From: Actinobacillus indolicus
GTDB lineage: Bacteria > Pseudomonadota > Gammaproteobacteria > Enterobacterales > Pasteurellaceae
Length of the DNA stretch: 64,000 bases
Reading direction: 5' to 3'
Assembly: GCF_004519515.1 (NCBI RefSeq)
Contig: NZ_CP038145.1
Location: 950,001 to 1,014,000, forward strand
The notes beneath the pieces are model-generated. The model did not search any database. It was not told where the DNA came from and saw nothing but the letters and a program-made list of their open reading frames with translations. Made by a program: the position numbers and the translations under genes. Below, piece after piece: positions 35,795 through 45,025 of this stretch (its first letter is position 1; each line of letters begins with the position of its first letter).

Positions 35795-37327
35795 ATGTCT
35801 TTAGCGATTATTTACAGCCGAGCATCTATCGGTGTTGAAGCCCCATTAGTGACTATTGAAGTGCATATCAGTGGCGGAAGCCCTGGGCTTACTTTGGTCG
35901 GATTACCTGAAAAAAGCGTCAAAGAAGCACAGGATAGGGTGCGAAGTGCTTTGATGAATGCGAATTTTGATTACCCTGCCAGACGTATTACTATCAACCT
36001 TGCCCCTGCCGATCTCCCCAAAGAAGGCGGACGTTTTGACTTGCCGATTGCCATTGGAATTTTGGCGGCTTCAGGACAGATTGACAGTGATAAACTCAAA
36101 CGGATTGAACTGCTTGGCGAGCTGTCTTTGACGGGGCATTTGCGTGGGGTTCACGGTGCAATTCCTGCGGTGTTGGCGGCAAGTAAAGCAAAGCGGGAAA
36201 TTATCGTCCCACAACAAAATGCCAATGAAGTTTCCTTGGTTTCCAATACCCAAACCTACTGTGCTTCAACCTTGTTACAGGTCGTCAATTTTCTCAACAA
36301 TCGCGATCAACTGCCAATTGCTCAACAGCTTTCGCAAAATATTGCCGAAAACAGACCGCTCGTCAGCCGTGATTTAACCGATATTATCGGGCAACAGCAC
36401 GCCAAACGGGCATTGATTATTGCCGCCAGCGGTCAGCATAATCTGTTATTCTTAGGTCCACCCGGTACAGGTAAAACAATGCTTGCCAGTCGCCTTGCCG
36501 ATCTATTGCCTGAAATGGAAGATGGTGAAGCGATTGAAACAGCATCTGTCACCAGCCTTGTACAAAATGAACTCAACTTTCAGAACTGGAAAAAACGCCC
36601 TTTCCGCTCCCCACATCACAGCGCATCAATGGTTGCCTTGGTGGGCGGTGGTTCGATCCCGAAACCCGGGGAAATTTCACTGGCACACAATGGCGTGCTG
36701 TTTTTGGACGAATTGCCCGAATTTGAACGGAAAGTGTTAGATGCATTACGCCAGCCGTTGGAGTCGGGAGAAATCATTATTTCCAGAGCCAATGCCAAGG
36801 TGCAGTTCCCTGCCCGTTTCCAACTGATTGCCGCAATGAACCCAAGCCCGACAGGGCATTATCAAGGTACGCACAACCGAACATCGCCACAGCAATTAAT
36901 GCGTTATCTTAACCGTTTATCTGGGCCTTTTCTCGACCGCTTCGATCTCTCGATTGAAGTTCCGCTACTGCCACAAGGTGCGTTGCAAAATAATACCGAT
37001 CAACGAGGGGAAACCACCGAACAGGCTCGCAAGCGAGTACTTGAAGCAAGACATTTGCAATTTAACCGTCGGGGGAAAATCAATGCTCAACTGACGACCA
37101 AAGAGATTGAACAAGATTGTAAACTGGCTGATCGAGATGCATTATTTTTAGAAAATGCCTTAACGAAATTAGGTTTGTCAGTGCGAGCTTATCACCGTAT
37201 TCTCAAAGTTTCTCGCACCATTGCTGACTTGGCTGGGGAAGCCCAAATCCAACAACCGCATTTGGCTGAAGCTTTGGGCTATCGGGCGATGGATCGTTTA
37301 TTACAGCGACTACAAGGAGAAAGTTAG
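35795..37327 (+). CDS. comM: ComM / YifB Mg-chelatase-like ATPase
   Basis: Hexameric branch-migration helicase that extends incoming DNA during natural transformation. 510 residues: N-terminal Lon-like domain (MSLAIIYSRASIGVEAPLVT), Walker A GPPGTGKTM, sensor and Walker B LFLDELPEF, and the C-terminal winged helix. ATG 35795 is preceded by AAGGAAAAA; an upstream frame from 35699 is not supported. Its stop overlaps the convergent holB stop by 4 bp. An intact comM fits the USS-rich genome. Confidence 0.95.
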   Translation: MSLAIIYSRASIGVEAPLVTIEVHISGGSPGLTLVGLPEKSVKEAQDRVRSALMNANFDYPARRITINLAPADLPKEGGRFDLPIAIGILAASGQIDSDKLKRIELLGELSLTGHLRGVHGAIPAVLAASKAKREIIVPQQNANEVSLVSNTQTYCASTLLQVVNFLNNRDQLPIAQQLSQNIAENRPLVSRDLTDIIGQQHAKRALIIAASGQHNLLFLGPPGTGKTMLASRLADLLPEMEDGEAIETASVTSLVQNELNFQNWKKRPFRSPHHSASMVALVGGGSIPKPGEISLAHNGVLFLDELPEFERKVLDALRQPLESGEIIISRANAKVQFPARFQLIAAMNPSPTGHYQGTHNRTSPQQLMRYLNRLSGPFLDRFDLSIEVPLLPQGALQNNTDQRGETTEQARKRVLEARHLQFNRRGKINAQLTTKEIEQDCKLADRDALFLENALTKLGLSVRAYHRILKVSRTIADLAGEAQIQQPHLAEALGYRAMDRLLQRLQGES

Positions 37328-38313
37328 TTCTCAAAAACCTCTAACACCAACTTACTCAAACAGTCCAACAACATCAACTCTTGATTGACCGCATTGACTT
37401 CGCGTAAATCCCGTTGGGTTTGTTGGATAATTTGATGCCCTTTGAGTAAACTTTGAGCTGTCAGCTGTTCGCTAAAAGGCAGAATACCGTTTTGCAAATC
37501 TGGATTGAGCCAACCTGTTGCGATTTGCATTTTGGCTTTCAGGGCATCGCTGAAAAACGAACCCAGCCATTCAAGCTGTTGTAGCACTTGCTCAGGCTCT
37601 TTGTCAAAAGCAGAAAAGAGCAAGAAAACATCTCGGCTTTTGTAAAAACGCCAAAAGGTCTGCAAAAAGGTTTTACGGCTTGGCAAGCGGTCTGTTTCAA
37701 GGAATGTTTTGCAAAGCAATGGGCGGTTGTGGCATAAACGAAGTGCGGTTTCAATCTCGTTTGGCTGTGCGGTTGGGCATTCCGTTTGTAGCCATTCAAA
37801 TGCTTGTGACGGTTCAGGCGTATGAATTAACCACGTCTGACAACGGCTTTGTATGGTGGCAAGCATTGTGGCTTGCAAAGGAGCTTCCAATAAGAAATAG
37901 ACATTTTGGTTCGGCTCTTCAAGGGTTTTCAGTAACGCATTCGCCGCCGCTTCCGTTAAACGTTCAGCCCCCGCCAGATAAACTACGGCATTTCCGCCCT
38001 GTTGAGAAAATTGTTGTAATTTGGCAGTGATCTCCCGTACTTGATCGATCCCAATATCCTTATCATCAATCGGGGCTAACAGGTGAAAATCAGGGTGATT
38101 GCCACTCTGCCATAACAAACAGCTTTTGCATTGTCCGCAAGGTTGGTTCTGTTGTGGTGAATGGCAAAGCAACCAATGGGCAAAATGGCGAATAAGTTGC
38201 TCAGTTCCTAAACCGCTGTCTGTTTTAAACAATAAAGCGTGATGCCCTCGACCTTGTTGAAAGGTTGAAGTAATTTGGTAGTGGGTTCGTTGGTGCCAGG
38301 GGTACAGGTTCAT
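37324..38313 (-). CDS. holB: DNA polymerase III delta' subunit
   Basis: Clamp-loader subunit. 329 residues. The N-terminus LYPWHQRTHYQI is typical of gamma-proteobacterial delta'; zinc ligands appear in CGQCKSCLLW, and the SRC motif is present in TIQSRCQTW. In most relatives it directly follows tmk; here a BrnT/BrnA pair intervenes. Ends convergent with comM. Confidence 0.94.
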   Translation of the reverse strand: MNLYPWHQRTHYQITSTFQQGRGHHALLFKTDSGLGTEQLIRHFAHWLLCHSPQQNQPCGQCKSCLLWQSGNHPDFHLLAPIDDKDIGIDQVREITAKLQQFSQQGGNAVVYLAGAERLTEAAANALLKTLEEPNQNVYFLLEAPLQATMLATIQSRCQTWLIHTPEPSQAFEWLQTECPTAQPNEIETALRLCHNRPLLCKTFLETDRLPSRKTFLQTFWRFYKSRDVFLLFSAFDKEPEQVLQQLEWLGSFFSDALKAKMQIATGWLNPDLQNGILPFSEQLTAQSLLKGHQIIQQTQRDLREVNAVNQELMLLDCLSKLVLEVFEN

Positions 38314-38327
38314 ATTAATCCAACAAA

Positions 38328-38540
38328 TTACCAGCTGATATTAGGTTTTCGTTGTTGAGCTACACAATCTTTGAGATAAAGATTAATTAATGTCTGATAA
38401 GGCAAATTAACTTCATCAGATAATTTTTTAAAATAATCTATCGTTTCATCTTCGATACGAATTGTGACTACTTTTTTTGACTTCAACGTTGTCGCATACG
38501 GGTTTTTGATACCGTTAGAAAAATCATATTCGTCTCTCAT
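38328..38540 (-). CDS. brnA: BrnA-type antitoxin
   Basis: A 70-residue antitoxin-like protein with a ribbon-helix-helix core (VVTIRIEDETIDYFKKLSDE, then LPYQTLINLYLKDCV). BrnA in known systems neutralises BrnT and, with it, represses the operon. Its ATG overlaps the stop of the toxin gene by 4 nt, so translation is coupled. Its stop is 14 bp before holB starts, so it may feed transcription into that gene. Confidence 0.88.
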   Translation of the reverse strand: MRDEYDFSNGIKNPYATTLKSKKVVTIRIEDETIDYFKKLSDEVNLPYQTLINLYLKDCVAQQRKPNISW

Positions 38541-38824
38541 TGTTGCCTCCCATACTGTATAGTTTCTTGTTTTGTCGCTTTTCTTGCCGAGATAATTCTG
38601 AGATTGTTATCTCTCTCACAATGAACTACTACGAGAATATTACTCCGTTCACTGCGTCCCAATAATAAAAAACGTTCTTCATAAAATGAATGATCAGGAT
38701 CTGGGATAAGAATGGCGTGATCATCATAAAATACGGTGATGGCTTCATCAAAGGTAATACCGTGTTTTTTTTCGTTAATCTCCGCTTTCTTTTTATCCCA
38801 TTCAAAACCTTCAATAGAAAACAT
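38537..38824 (-). CDS. brnT: BrnT-type ribonuclease toxin
   Basis: A 95-residue RelE-fold toxin. The opening FEWDKKKAEINEKKHGITFD with EAITVFYDD is the BrnT signature; the C-terminal RIISARKATKQE completes it. Known BrnT cleaves RNA and is held by BrnA. ATG 38824 with AAGGAA upstream; promoter and palindromic operator precede it at 38839. Placed between tmk and holB, which are adjacent in most relatives. Confidence 0.9.
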   Translation of the reverse strand: MFSIEGFEWDKKKAEINEKKHGITFDEAITVFYDDHAILIPDPDHSFYEERFLLLGRSERSNILVVVHCERDNNLRIISARKATKQETIQYGRQQ

Positions 38825-38838
38825 TGATATGTTCCTTC

Positions 38839-38857
38839 GTAAATATATTATATTTAC
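38839..38857 (-). promoter_or_regulatory. Palindromic operator/promoter of brnTA
   Basis: GTAAATATATTATATTTAC is a perfect 19-bp dyad (9-bp arms, central T) lying 15 bp before the brnT ATG. It contains the minus-strand hexamer TATAAT (38847-38852). BrnA autorepresses brnTA in Brucella, so this is the probable operator. The downstream tmk stop is 22 bp away. Confidence 0.75.
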
Positions 38858-38878
38858 ATATTCAAAACAATCTTTAGA

Positions 38879-39505
38879 TTATTTCTCTGATGTTAAAAAT
38901 ATTTCCACCGCTTGTTGAATATCTGCCGACACCTGCTCTATCGCAGGTTCAGCGTTAATAACAACTGCTTTCGGATTCTCTTTGACTAAGGCTAAATAAC
39001 GCTCACGGGTACGGTGGAAAAAGTCGATGTTGAGTTGCTCAATACGATCTAATGCTCCACGTCCCCTTGCTCGTTCCAAACCAATTGACGGTTCAATATC
39101 AAGGTAGATCGTAAAATCAGGTTCAAAATCCCCTAAAATCGCTGAACCTACATTATCCACGAGATCCGCCAATCCCCGTCCACCGCCTTGATAGGCTTGG
39201 CTTGACATATTGTGGCGATCGCCGACAACCCATTTGCCTGAAGCCAAAGCAGGTTCGATCACCGTTTCTACAAGCTGTGTACGAGCTGCATAAATCATCA
39301 ACACTTCCGCTTTGTCGGTTGTATGCTCGCCGTCTTTGCCTTCTTTCCATAAATTGCGAAGTGCTTCAGCAATCGGCGTTCCACCCGGTTCGCGGGTGGT
39401 AATAAATTCAATACCGTGAGCCACTAAGGTTTCACTTACGACACGTTGTGCATTGCTTTTGCCAGCTCCTTCCAATCCTTCAATGACGATAAATTTTCCA
39501 CGCAT
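38879..39505 (-). CDS. tmk: Thymidylate kinase
   Basis: Phosphorylates dTMP to dTDP. 208 residues with the P-loop [11 protein letters not shown] near residue 10, the DR(H/Y) motif [15 protein letters not shown], and a lid segment ARGRG. Its ATG overlaps the mltG stop (TAATG), as in many relatives. The following gene holB is displaced by the brnTA insert. Confidence 0.96.
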   Translation of the reverse strand: MRGKFIVIEGLEGAGKSNAQRVVSETLVAHGIEFITTREPGGTPIAEALRNLWKEGKDGEHTTDKAEVLMIYAARTQLVETVIEPALASGKWVVGDRHNMSSQAYQGGGRGLADLVDNVGSAILGDFEPDFTIYLDIEPSIGLERARGRGALDRIEQLNIDFFHRTRERYLALVKENPKAVVINAEPAIEQVSADIQQAVEIFLTSEK

Positions 39506-40539
39506 TATTTGTTCTCACTCTTTTTATTTCGCTCAATTTGGATCCACTCTCGCACCGCTTTATTATGTTCATCTAAGGTACGACTGAATTTATGTCCGCC
39601 CGAACCGTCCGCCACAAAATAGAAATAAGGCGTACTGTCAGGCTGTGCCGTCGCCTTAATCGACGCTTCGCTCGGCATTGCAATCGGTGTCGGCGGTAAG
39701 CCATCAATCACATAAGTATTATAAGGCGTAGGTTCAAGCAGATCTTTCTTACGGATATTGCCATCATATTTATCGCCCATACCGTAAATGACGGTTGGAT
39801 CGGTCTGCAATTTCCAGCCATTTTTCAAGCGATTGATAAACACCGATGCCACTTGCGGACGTTCATTCGCCACACCCGTTTCTTTTTCGACAATCGAAGC
39901 CAAAATTAACATTTCATAAGGGCTTTTAAGCGGTAGGTTTTCCGCTCTATTTTGCCAAGCCTGCTCTAATACCTTTTGCTGTTTTTGATAAGCACGTTTA
40001 AGCAGATCAATGTCTTTGGAATACGGCACATAGCTATAAGTATCAGGGGCTAGCCAACCTTCCAGTTTATCCTGAGCGATACCTAATAATTGCGCAATCT
40101 CGGCTTCGGTTTTGTCCGTCAAAGTTTGTTCTAAATAACGAGCCTTTGCCAACTGCTCACGCCACGTTTTAAAGGTTTTCCCTTCAATAAACTGCACATT
40201 CAACTGCACTTCTTTACCGCTGTTGAAGTGTTGCAACAGCTCTTTCACCGTAGCGATATTATCTAACGCATAAACCCCAGCCTTAAATTTACTGAGTTCA
40301 GGGTTAAGGCGGATCAAATAGGGCAATAGCTCCACATCATCACGGTGAATAATGCCTTGCTCTGCTAATAGCTGAGCGAGTTTTTGGCTTGATGTCCCTT
40401 TTTCTAACACAAACAGTTGTTCAGGTTTAACGGTTAGTTGATGTTCCGCTAACTGATTGAGTTTTTGGTAAACATAAACGCCACCACCAAGGGCAACCGC
40501 AGATAAAAGCCCAAGGGAAATAAGAATTTTTTTTAACAT
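39505..40539 (-). CDS. mltG: Endolytic murein transglycosylase MltG
   Basis: Cleaves nascent peptidoglycan strands at the inner membrane, setting glycan length. 344 residues with one N-terminal membrane helix and a LysM-like then catalytic YceG domain; the catalytic Glu lies in [14 protein letters not shown] start near 40539. First gene of mltG-tmk-(brnTA)-holB; the tRNA-Lys cluster lies upstream. Confidence 0.95.
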   Translation of the reverse strand: MLKKILISLGLLSAVALGGGVYVYQKLNQLAEHQLTVKPEQLFVLEKGTSSQKLAQLLAEQGIIHRDDVELLPYLIRLNPELSKFKAGVYALDNIATVKELLQHFNSGKEVQLNVQFIEGKTFKTWREQLAKARYLEQTLTDKTEAEIAQLLGIAQDKLEGWLAPDTYSYVPYSKDIDLLKRAYQKQQKVLEQAWQNRAENLPLKSPYEMLILASIVEKETGVANERPQVASVFINRLKNGWKLQTDPTVIYGMGDKYDGNIRKKDLLEPTPYNTYVIDGLPPTPIAMPSEASIKATAQPDSTPYFYFVADGSGGHKFSRTLDEHNKAVREWIQIERNKKSENK

Positions 40540-40649
40540 GGTTAGGAATATTGATCAAAAGAAAAACGAAACGAACCTTACTATAAGGAATAGTAAAAAG
40601 CTATGACAAGCGGTAAGATTTTTCTAAAATTTTACAAATTGAGAATAAA

Positions 40650-40725
40650 TGGTGGGTCGTGAAGGATTCGAACCTTCGACCAACGGATTAAAAGTCCGCT
40701 GCTCTACCGACTGAGCTAACGACCC
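40650..40725 (-). tRNA. tRNA-Lys (anticodon TTT), copy 3
   Basis: 76 nt including encoded CCA. Acceptor GGGTCGT, D-arm AGCTCAGTCGGTAGAGC, anticodon stem CGGAC-TTTTAAT-... reading TTT, and T-arm GAAGGTTCGAATCCTTC. Identical to the two copies upstream in the same transcript. Confidence 0.98.
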
Positions 40726-40747
40726 GTTTGGGAATTGAGTTCTAAAG

Positions 40748-40823
40748 TGGTGGGTCGTGAAGGATTCGAACCTTCGACCAACGGATTAAAAGTCCGCTGC
40801 TCTACCGACTGAGCTAACGACCC
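40748..40823 (-). tRNA. tRNA-Lys (anticodon TTT), copy 2
   Basis: Same 76-nt sequence as its neighbours, with encoded CCA; spacer of 22 bp to copy 3. Confidence 0.98.
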
Positions 40824-40846
40824 TTTAGAAAGGTACGCTGATTAAA

Positions 40847-40922
40847 TGGTGGGTCGTGAAGGATTCGAACCTTCGACCAACGGATTAAAAGTCCGCTGCT
40901 CTACCGACTGAGCTAACGACCC
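40847..40922 (-). tRNA. tRNA-Lys (anticodon TTT), copy 1
   Basis: Same 76-nt sequence as its neighbours, with encoded CCA; spacer of 23 bp to copy 2. Its promoter is at 40946-40973. Confidence 0.98.
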
Positions 40923-40945
40923 ATAATCTTGCGTAACGAGGGCGT

Positions 40946-40973
40946 ATCATACGGATTTTACGTTTGAGATCAA
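40946..40973 (-). promoter_or_regulatory. Promoter of the tRNA-Lys cluster
   Basis: Minus-strand -35 TTGATC (40968-40973) and -10 TATGAT (40946-40951), spacer 16 bp, followed by a GC-rich ACGCCC discriminator typical of stable-RNA promoters. About 24 bp before the first tRNA. Confidence 0.8.
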
Positions 40974-41026
40974 CCCTTTTTTTTATTTTTTAGATTATTT
41001 GCATAGTTTACAAGCAAATAATATTC

Positions 41027-41073
41027 ACAAGCGGTGAGATTTTGCAAAAAATTTACCAAATCTTACCGCTTGT
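41027..41073 (-). terminator. USS inverted pair after tpiA
   Basis: ACAAGCGGTGAGATTT (41027-41042) pairs with AAATCTTACCGCTTGT (41058-41073), one mismatch, around a loop with TTGCAAAAAA. It lies 17 bp past the tpiA stop. Confidence 0.65.
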
Positions 41074-41089
41074 CTTTATGCGAAAAAAA

Positions 41090-41881
41090 TTATGCTTTCG
41101 CTTTTTCAGCTGCTTTCACGATCACCGCAAATGCAGGGGCTTTAAGTGACGCACCGCCTACTAATGCACCGTCAATATCAGGTTGAGTAAATAACTCTGC
41201 TGCATTCGCATCATTTACTGAACCGCCGTATTGGATAATCACTTGATCTGCCACTGCTTGTGACTGTTTTGCAATGTGACCACGAATGAAAGCGTGAACT
41301 GCTTGAGCTTGTGCTGGAGTTGCAGATTTACCTGTACCGATTGCCCAAACTGGCTCATAAGCAATCACCGCACCGTTGAACGCTTCTGCACCTAAAGTAT
41401 TTAATACTGCATCTAACTGACGAGCGCATACCGCTTCGGTTTGACCAGCTTCGTTTTCTGCTTCCGTTTCACCGATACATAACACTGGCACTAAACCTGC
41501 TTCTTTTAATGCTGCAAATTTTTTCGCAATAAACTCATCGCTCTCTTTGTGGTAAGTACGACGCTCAGAGTGACCGATAATGATATATTTCGCACCAAAA
41601 TCTTTTAACATTGCCGTTGAAATATCCCCTGTGAAAGCACCTTGTACATTCACATCAACGTTTTGCGCACCTAACGAAATTAATTTCTTCGTAGTACATT
41701 CACAGCCACAGCTCGCTAATGCTGCTTCTGCTTCTGCTAAATACATTACAGGTGGTGCGATTGCGACATCACAACCTGTTACACCATCAAGTTCTCTTTT
41801 TAGGCTTTCCACTAATTCTTTAGTGAATGCTTTGCTACCGTTTAATTTCCAGTTACCCATTACTAACGGACGACGTGCCAT
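41090..41881 (-). CDS. tpiA: Triosephosphate isomerase
   Basis: Interconverts dihydroxyacetone phosphate and glyceraldehyde 3-phosphate. 263 residues. Catalytic residues are in NWKLNG (Lys), IIGHSERR (His) and [11 protein letters not shown] (Glu). ATG 41881 with AGGAGA upstream. Cysteine-rich segment [11 protein letters not shown] is a small insertion. Divergent from truD. Confidence 0.97.
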   Translation of the reverse strand: MARRPLVMGNWKLNGSKAFTKELVESLKRELDGVTGCDVAIAPPVMYLAEAEAALASCGCECTTKKLISLGAQNVDVNVQGAFTGDISTAMLKDFGAKYIIIGHSERRTYHKESDEFIAKKFAALKEAGLVPVLCIGETEAENEAGQTEAVCARQLDAVLNTLGAEAFNGAVIAYEPVWAIGTGKSATPAQAQAVHAFIRGHIAKQSQAVADQVIIQYGGSVNDANAAELFTQPDIDGALVGGASLKAPAFAVIVKAAEKAKA

Positions 41882-42020
41882 GTTGTTTCTCCTATTCGAG
41901 TGAAATGTAAAAATAAAAACGTGCAAACTATACCAAATTTTTACAAGAATTTATTGTTTTTCCGCAAGATTTCAACTCAAGATTAAAAAATAACTGTTAA
42001 AATAGCCATTAAATAACGAT

Positions 42021-42044
42021 AAGGCACTGTTTCGTGCCTTTTTT
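42021..42044 (+). promoter_or_regulatory. Terminator-like hairpin in the truD leader
   Basis: AAGGCAC (42021-42027) with GTGCCTT (42034-42040) and a six-T run (42039-42044) form an intrinsic-terminator shape only 14 bp before the truD ATG. No codirectional gene lies upstream, so it is either attenuation of truD-surE or a 5' structure that affects start-site access. Confidence 0.55.
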
Positions 42045-42057
42045 AATAGGAAAAATC

Positions 42058-43068
42058 ATGCAATTAGCATATCTATTCGGCAAACCGACCCAAGCTGGTC
42101 AATTGAAAGCAGAATTTGCCGATTTTATTGTCAAAGAAGAGCTTGGCTACGATTTGTCAGGCGATGGGGAATTTGTGGCGGTAAAAATTCGTAAAACCGA
42201 TGCAAATACCTTGTTTGTCGGCGAAAAGTTGGCAGAATTTGCAGGTATTTCTGCTAAAAATATGAGTTATGCTGGGTTAAAAGATCGCCACGCAGTCACA
42301 GAGCAATGGTTCTGTTTACATTTAGCAGGCAAAGAAACACCTGATTTTTCACAGTTTCAACTAGACGGCGTAGAAATCGTTGCAGTCACTCGCCATAACC
42401 GCAAAATTCGGGTGGGAAGTTTGGCTGGCAATCATTTTGAGCTATTGCTAAGAGAGGTAAAAGAGAGCGATGATCTCACCGCTCGTTTGCAACAAATACA
42501 AGCGGTCGGATTTCCGAATTATTTTACTGAACAGCGTTTTGGGCGAGATGGACATAATTTAACCCAAGCACAGCGTTGGGCTAAAGGTGAAATTTCAGTC
42601 AAAGATCGTAAGAAACGCAGTTTTTATCTTTCTGCCGCCCGTAGTGAAATTTTCAATCTTGTTGTGTCTAACCGCATTGAACTCGGTTTAACCCAGCAAG
42701 TATTGGAAAATGATTTAATGCAACTGGCTGGTTCAAACAGCTGGTTTGTCGCAAAAGCAGAAGAACTAGCGGAACTTAACAAGCGGTTAGAATTGCAAGA
42801 TATTTTACTTACTGCACCGCTTGTCGGCGAAAACTCTGCGACACAAACGGTGTCTGAGTATGAGCAAAAAATCGTGACGGAACATCAAGATCTACTGGCA
42901 TTAATGGCAAAAGAACGAATGAACGCTACTCGCCGTGCAATGTTCTGTAAACCACAGCACTTTGAATGGGCATTTGAAGATGATGGATTACGGTTGAAAT
43001 TCTTTTTAAACGCTGGCAGTTATGCCACGGCGTTGGTGAGAGAATTAATTCAAATTGAAGAGAAATAA
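42058..43068 (+). CDS. truD: tRNA pseudouridine(13) synthase TruD
   Basis: Makes pseudouridine 13 in tRNA-Glu. 336 residues; the catalytic Asp is in [14 protein letters not shown], and the [13 protein letters not shown] motif is typical of TruD. ATG 42058 (TAGG upstream); a longer frame from 42034 crosses the leader hairpin. First gene of truD-surE-yqaA-nlpD, the standard order in the family. Confidence 0.95.
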   Translation: MQLAYLFGKPTQAGQLKAEFADFIVKEELGYDLSGDGEFVAVKIRKTDANTLFVGEKLAEFAGISAKNMSYAGLKDRHAVTEQWFCLHLAGKETPDFSQFQLDGVEIVAVTRHNRKIRVGSLAGNHFELLLREVKESDDLTARLQQIQAVGFPNYFTEQRFGRDGHNLTQAQRWAKGEISVKDRKKRSFYLSAARSEIFNLVVSNRIELGLTQQVLENDLMQLAGSNSWFVAKAEELAELNKRLELQDILLTAPLVGENSATQTVSEYEQKIVTEHQDLLALMAKERMNATRRAMFCKPQHFEWAFEDDGLRLKFFLNAGSYATALVRELIQIEEK

Positions 43069-43077
43069 AGGATTAGA

Positions 43078-43842
43078 ATGAATATTTTATTAAGTAATGA
43101 CGATGGCTTTCATGCCCACGGCATTCAAGTATTAGCAAAAACATTAAGAGAAGCAGGGCATAAAGTGACGATTGTTGCCCCTGATCGTAATCGCAGTGCG
43201 GCATCAAGCTGTTTAACCTTGGTTGATCCGCTTCGTGTTCATAAATTTGAGAATGGTGATTACGCTATTATCGCAGGCACACCGGCAGACTGTGTACATT
43301 TGGCATTAAACGGTTTACTTGATGAGCCATTCGAACTTGTCATTTCAGGAATTAACCATGGTGCAAATTTAGGCGATGATGTGATTTATTCTGGAACGGT
43401 TGCGGCTGCTCTTGAAGGTCGTCATTTGCCATTGCCTTCAATTGCAGTTTCTCTTGTTGGACACAAAGGCGCCAATTATTTGGTCGGACAGTGCCATTTT
43501 GAAACTGCAGCACAAGTAGTGTTGGATCTATTACCAAAAGTGGTGACTGATAAAATCCCTGCTAACCAAGTATTAAACGTCAATGTACCAAATGTGCCTT
43601 ACGCAGAACTCAAAGGCATGATGGTTACCCGTTTGGGCGACCGTTCACCTGCTGCCGAAATCATTAAACAGCAAGATCCTCGTGGTTCAAATGTTTATTG
43701 GATTGGAACTACAGGTAAACCGACTGATGAAAGTGAAGGTACGGATTTCTATGCGATTAATCACAACTACGTTTCCGTCACGCCTGTACAAGCAGATATG
43801 ACGGCTCATCAATCTATTCAAACCTTAAAAGAGATTTTATAA
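43078..43842 (+). CDS. surE: 5'/3'-nucleotidase SurE
   Basis: Survival protein that dephosphorylates nucleoside 5'- and 3'-monophosphates and exopolyphosphate. 254 residues. Metal ligands are in the N-terminal NDDG (residues 7-10), and GTPADCVHL and [19 protein letters not shown] follow. Starts 9 bp after truD. Confidence 0.97.
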   Translation: MNILLSNDDGFHAHGIQVLAKTLREAGHKVTIVAPDRNRSAASSCLTLVDPLRVHKFENGDYAIIAGTPADCVHLALNGLLDEPFELVISGINHGANLGDDVIYSGTVAAALEGRHLPLPSIAVSLVGHKGANYLVGQCHFETAAQVVLDLLPKVVTDKIPANQVLNVNVPNVPYAELKGMMVTRLGDRSPAAEIIKQQDPRGSNVYWIGTTGKPTDESEGTDFYAINHNYVSVTPVQADMTAHQSIQTLKEIL

Positions 43843-44427
43843 ATGAAATTATTCGGAACAATTTATGATAAAACCATGGAATGGTCGAAACATAAATTTG
43901 CAGCTGTCTGGCTCAGTTTTGTGAGTTTTATTGAAGCAATTTTTTTCCCTATTCCACCTGATGTGATGCTGATTCCTATGTCGATGAGTAAACCGCAATT
44001 AGCGACTCGCTATGCGATTTACACAACAATTGCCTCAGTCTTAGGGGGGATTATTGGTTACTTTATTGGATTATATGCATTTGATTGGGTAAAAGACATT
44101 ATTGCAAGCTGGGGAATGCAAGCGAGCTTTGATCAAGCAATGGCTTGGTTTGAAACTTGGGGCGTGGCGATTGTCTTTTTAGCAGGCTTCTCACCTATTC
44201 CATTTAAAGTATTTACTATTTGCGCAGGTGTCATGCAGATGGCATTTTTACCTTTTGTGTTAACAGCTGCAATTTCTCGTTTTGCTCGATTCATTCTTGT
44301 GGCAAAATTATCAGCATGGGGCGGAGAGAAATACGCAGATAAAATCCGTCGTTCTATCGAGTTAATTGGTTGGGGTACAGTAGCTGCAGCTGTTGTCGCC
44401 TATGTTCTTTATACCTTATTAAAATAG
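43843..44427 (+). CDS. YqaA-family inner-membrane protein (DedA-like)
   Basis: A 194-residue membrane protein with about four to five helices, related to DedA/SNARE-associated proteins (YqaA, COG1238). Typical segment FIEAIFFPIPPDVMLIPM and FSPIPFKVFTICAGV. The role is not firmly known; DedA relatives act in membrane lipid or undecaprenyl phosphate transport. Its ATG directly abuts the surE stop. Downstream lipoprotein gene begins 8 bp past its stop. Confidence 0.85.
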   Translation: MKLFGTIYDKTMEWSKHKFAAVWLSFVSFIEAIFFPIPPDVMLIPMSMSKPQLATRYAIYTTIASVLGGIIGYFIGLYAFDWVKDIIASWGMQASFDQAMAWFETWGVAIVFLAGFSPIPFKVFTICAGVMQMAFLPFVLTAAISRFARFILVAKLSAWGGEKYADKIRRSIELIGWGTVAAAVVAYVLYTLLK

Positions 44428-44435
44428 AGGCTATT

Positions 44436-44936
44436 ATGAAAAAATCATTTCTTCTACTTCCATTCGCTGCTGCAGTATTAACAGCGTGTTCATCAAATAC
44501 ATCTGAAACCTCTCCAAATGTAGAGGTGACGGAAGCAGGTTCTGCATGGCAAACTGAGGTTCAGCAAGCTGAAATGCCAAGCTCTATGACACAGCCTAGC
44601 TATCAAGCTCAACAACCAAGCTATACACCTGCGCCTCAACCAACTTACGGGCAAACTCAACCGACATATAGCCAACCAAGCTATGGTCAAACGAATATGA
44701 GTGGAGCAAGTGAAATGGTCGGGAACTGTAATGTGGTAAGAGATAGCAGTAATACCCCAATTTATAGCCAAATCCCAAAAGGTTGCTATACAGATAGCTC
44801 TTATACAGTTGGAAAACATGATACTTGGTTCTTAGTCGCTTATTTAACAGGACAAACAGCAAATCAACTTGCGACATTAAATAACCTAAGCACGGCAACG
44901 CCATTAAAAGTTGGCCAGGTTTTACGTGTAAAATAA
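44436..44936 (+). CDS. LysM-domain lipoprotein, NlpD N-terminal paralog lacking peptidase domain
   Basis: 166 residues: lipoprotein signal peptide with lipobox LTAC, a Gln/Pro/Tyr-rich linker with repeats (PSYxxxQPxYxxA type), and one C-terminal LysM (YTVGKHDTWFLVAYLTGQTA to LKVGQVLRVK). It matches the N-terminal half of the adjacent NlpD-like gene (shared MKKSFLLLP, WQTxVQ, PIYSQI, YTV). No M23 domain. A terminator follows. It is a paralog, not a truncation by frameshift: the LysM ends at a normal place. Confidence 0.82.
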   Translation: MKKSFLLLPFAAAVLTACSSNTSETSPNVEVTEAGSAWQTEVQQAEMPSSMTQPSYQAQQPSYTPAPQPTYGQTQPTYSQPSYGQTNMSGASEMVGNCNVVRDSSNTPIYSQIPKGCYTDSSYTVGKHDTWFLVAYLTGQTANQLATLNNLSTATPLKVGQVLRVK

Positions 44937-44980
44937 TTCTTAACTAAACACATTTTTACTCATACATACTATTATTTATA

Positions 44981-45007
44981 GAGCGCCATTTTTGGCGTTC
45001 TTATTTT
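44981..45007 (+). terminator. Terminator between the two NlpD-like genes
   Basis: An 8-bp stem (GAGCGCCA with TGGCGTTC, one G-T pair) with TTTT loop and then TTATTTT. It lies 45 bp past the first lipoprotein gene and 19 bp before the second, so downstream expression is reduced or independently driven. Confidence 0.75.
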
Positions 45008-45025
45008 GTTTAAAGGACATTTAGA

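Noticed and set aside
40650..40922. CRISPR-like array
   Set aside because: The three 76-nt repeats fold as tRNA-Lys with CCA ends; spacers are tRNA intergenic DNA.
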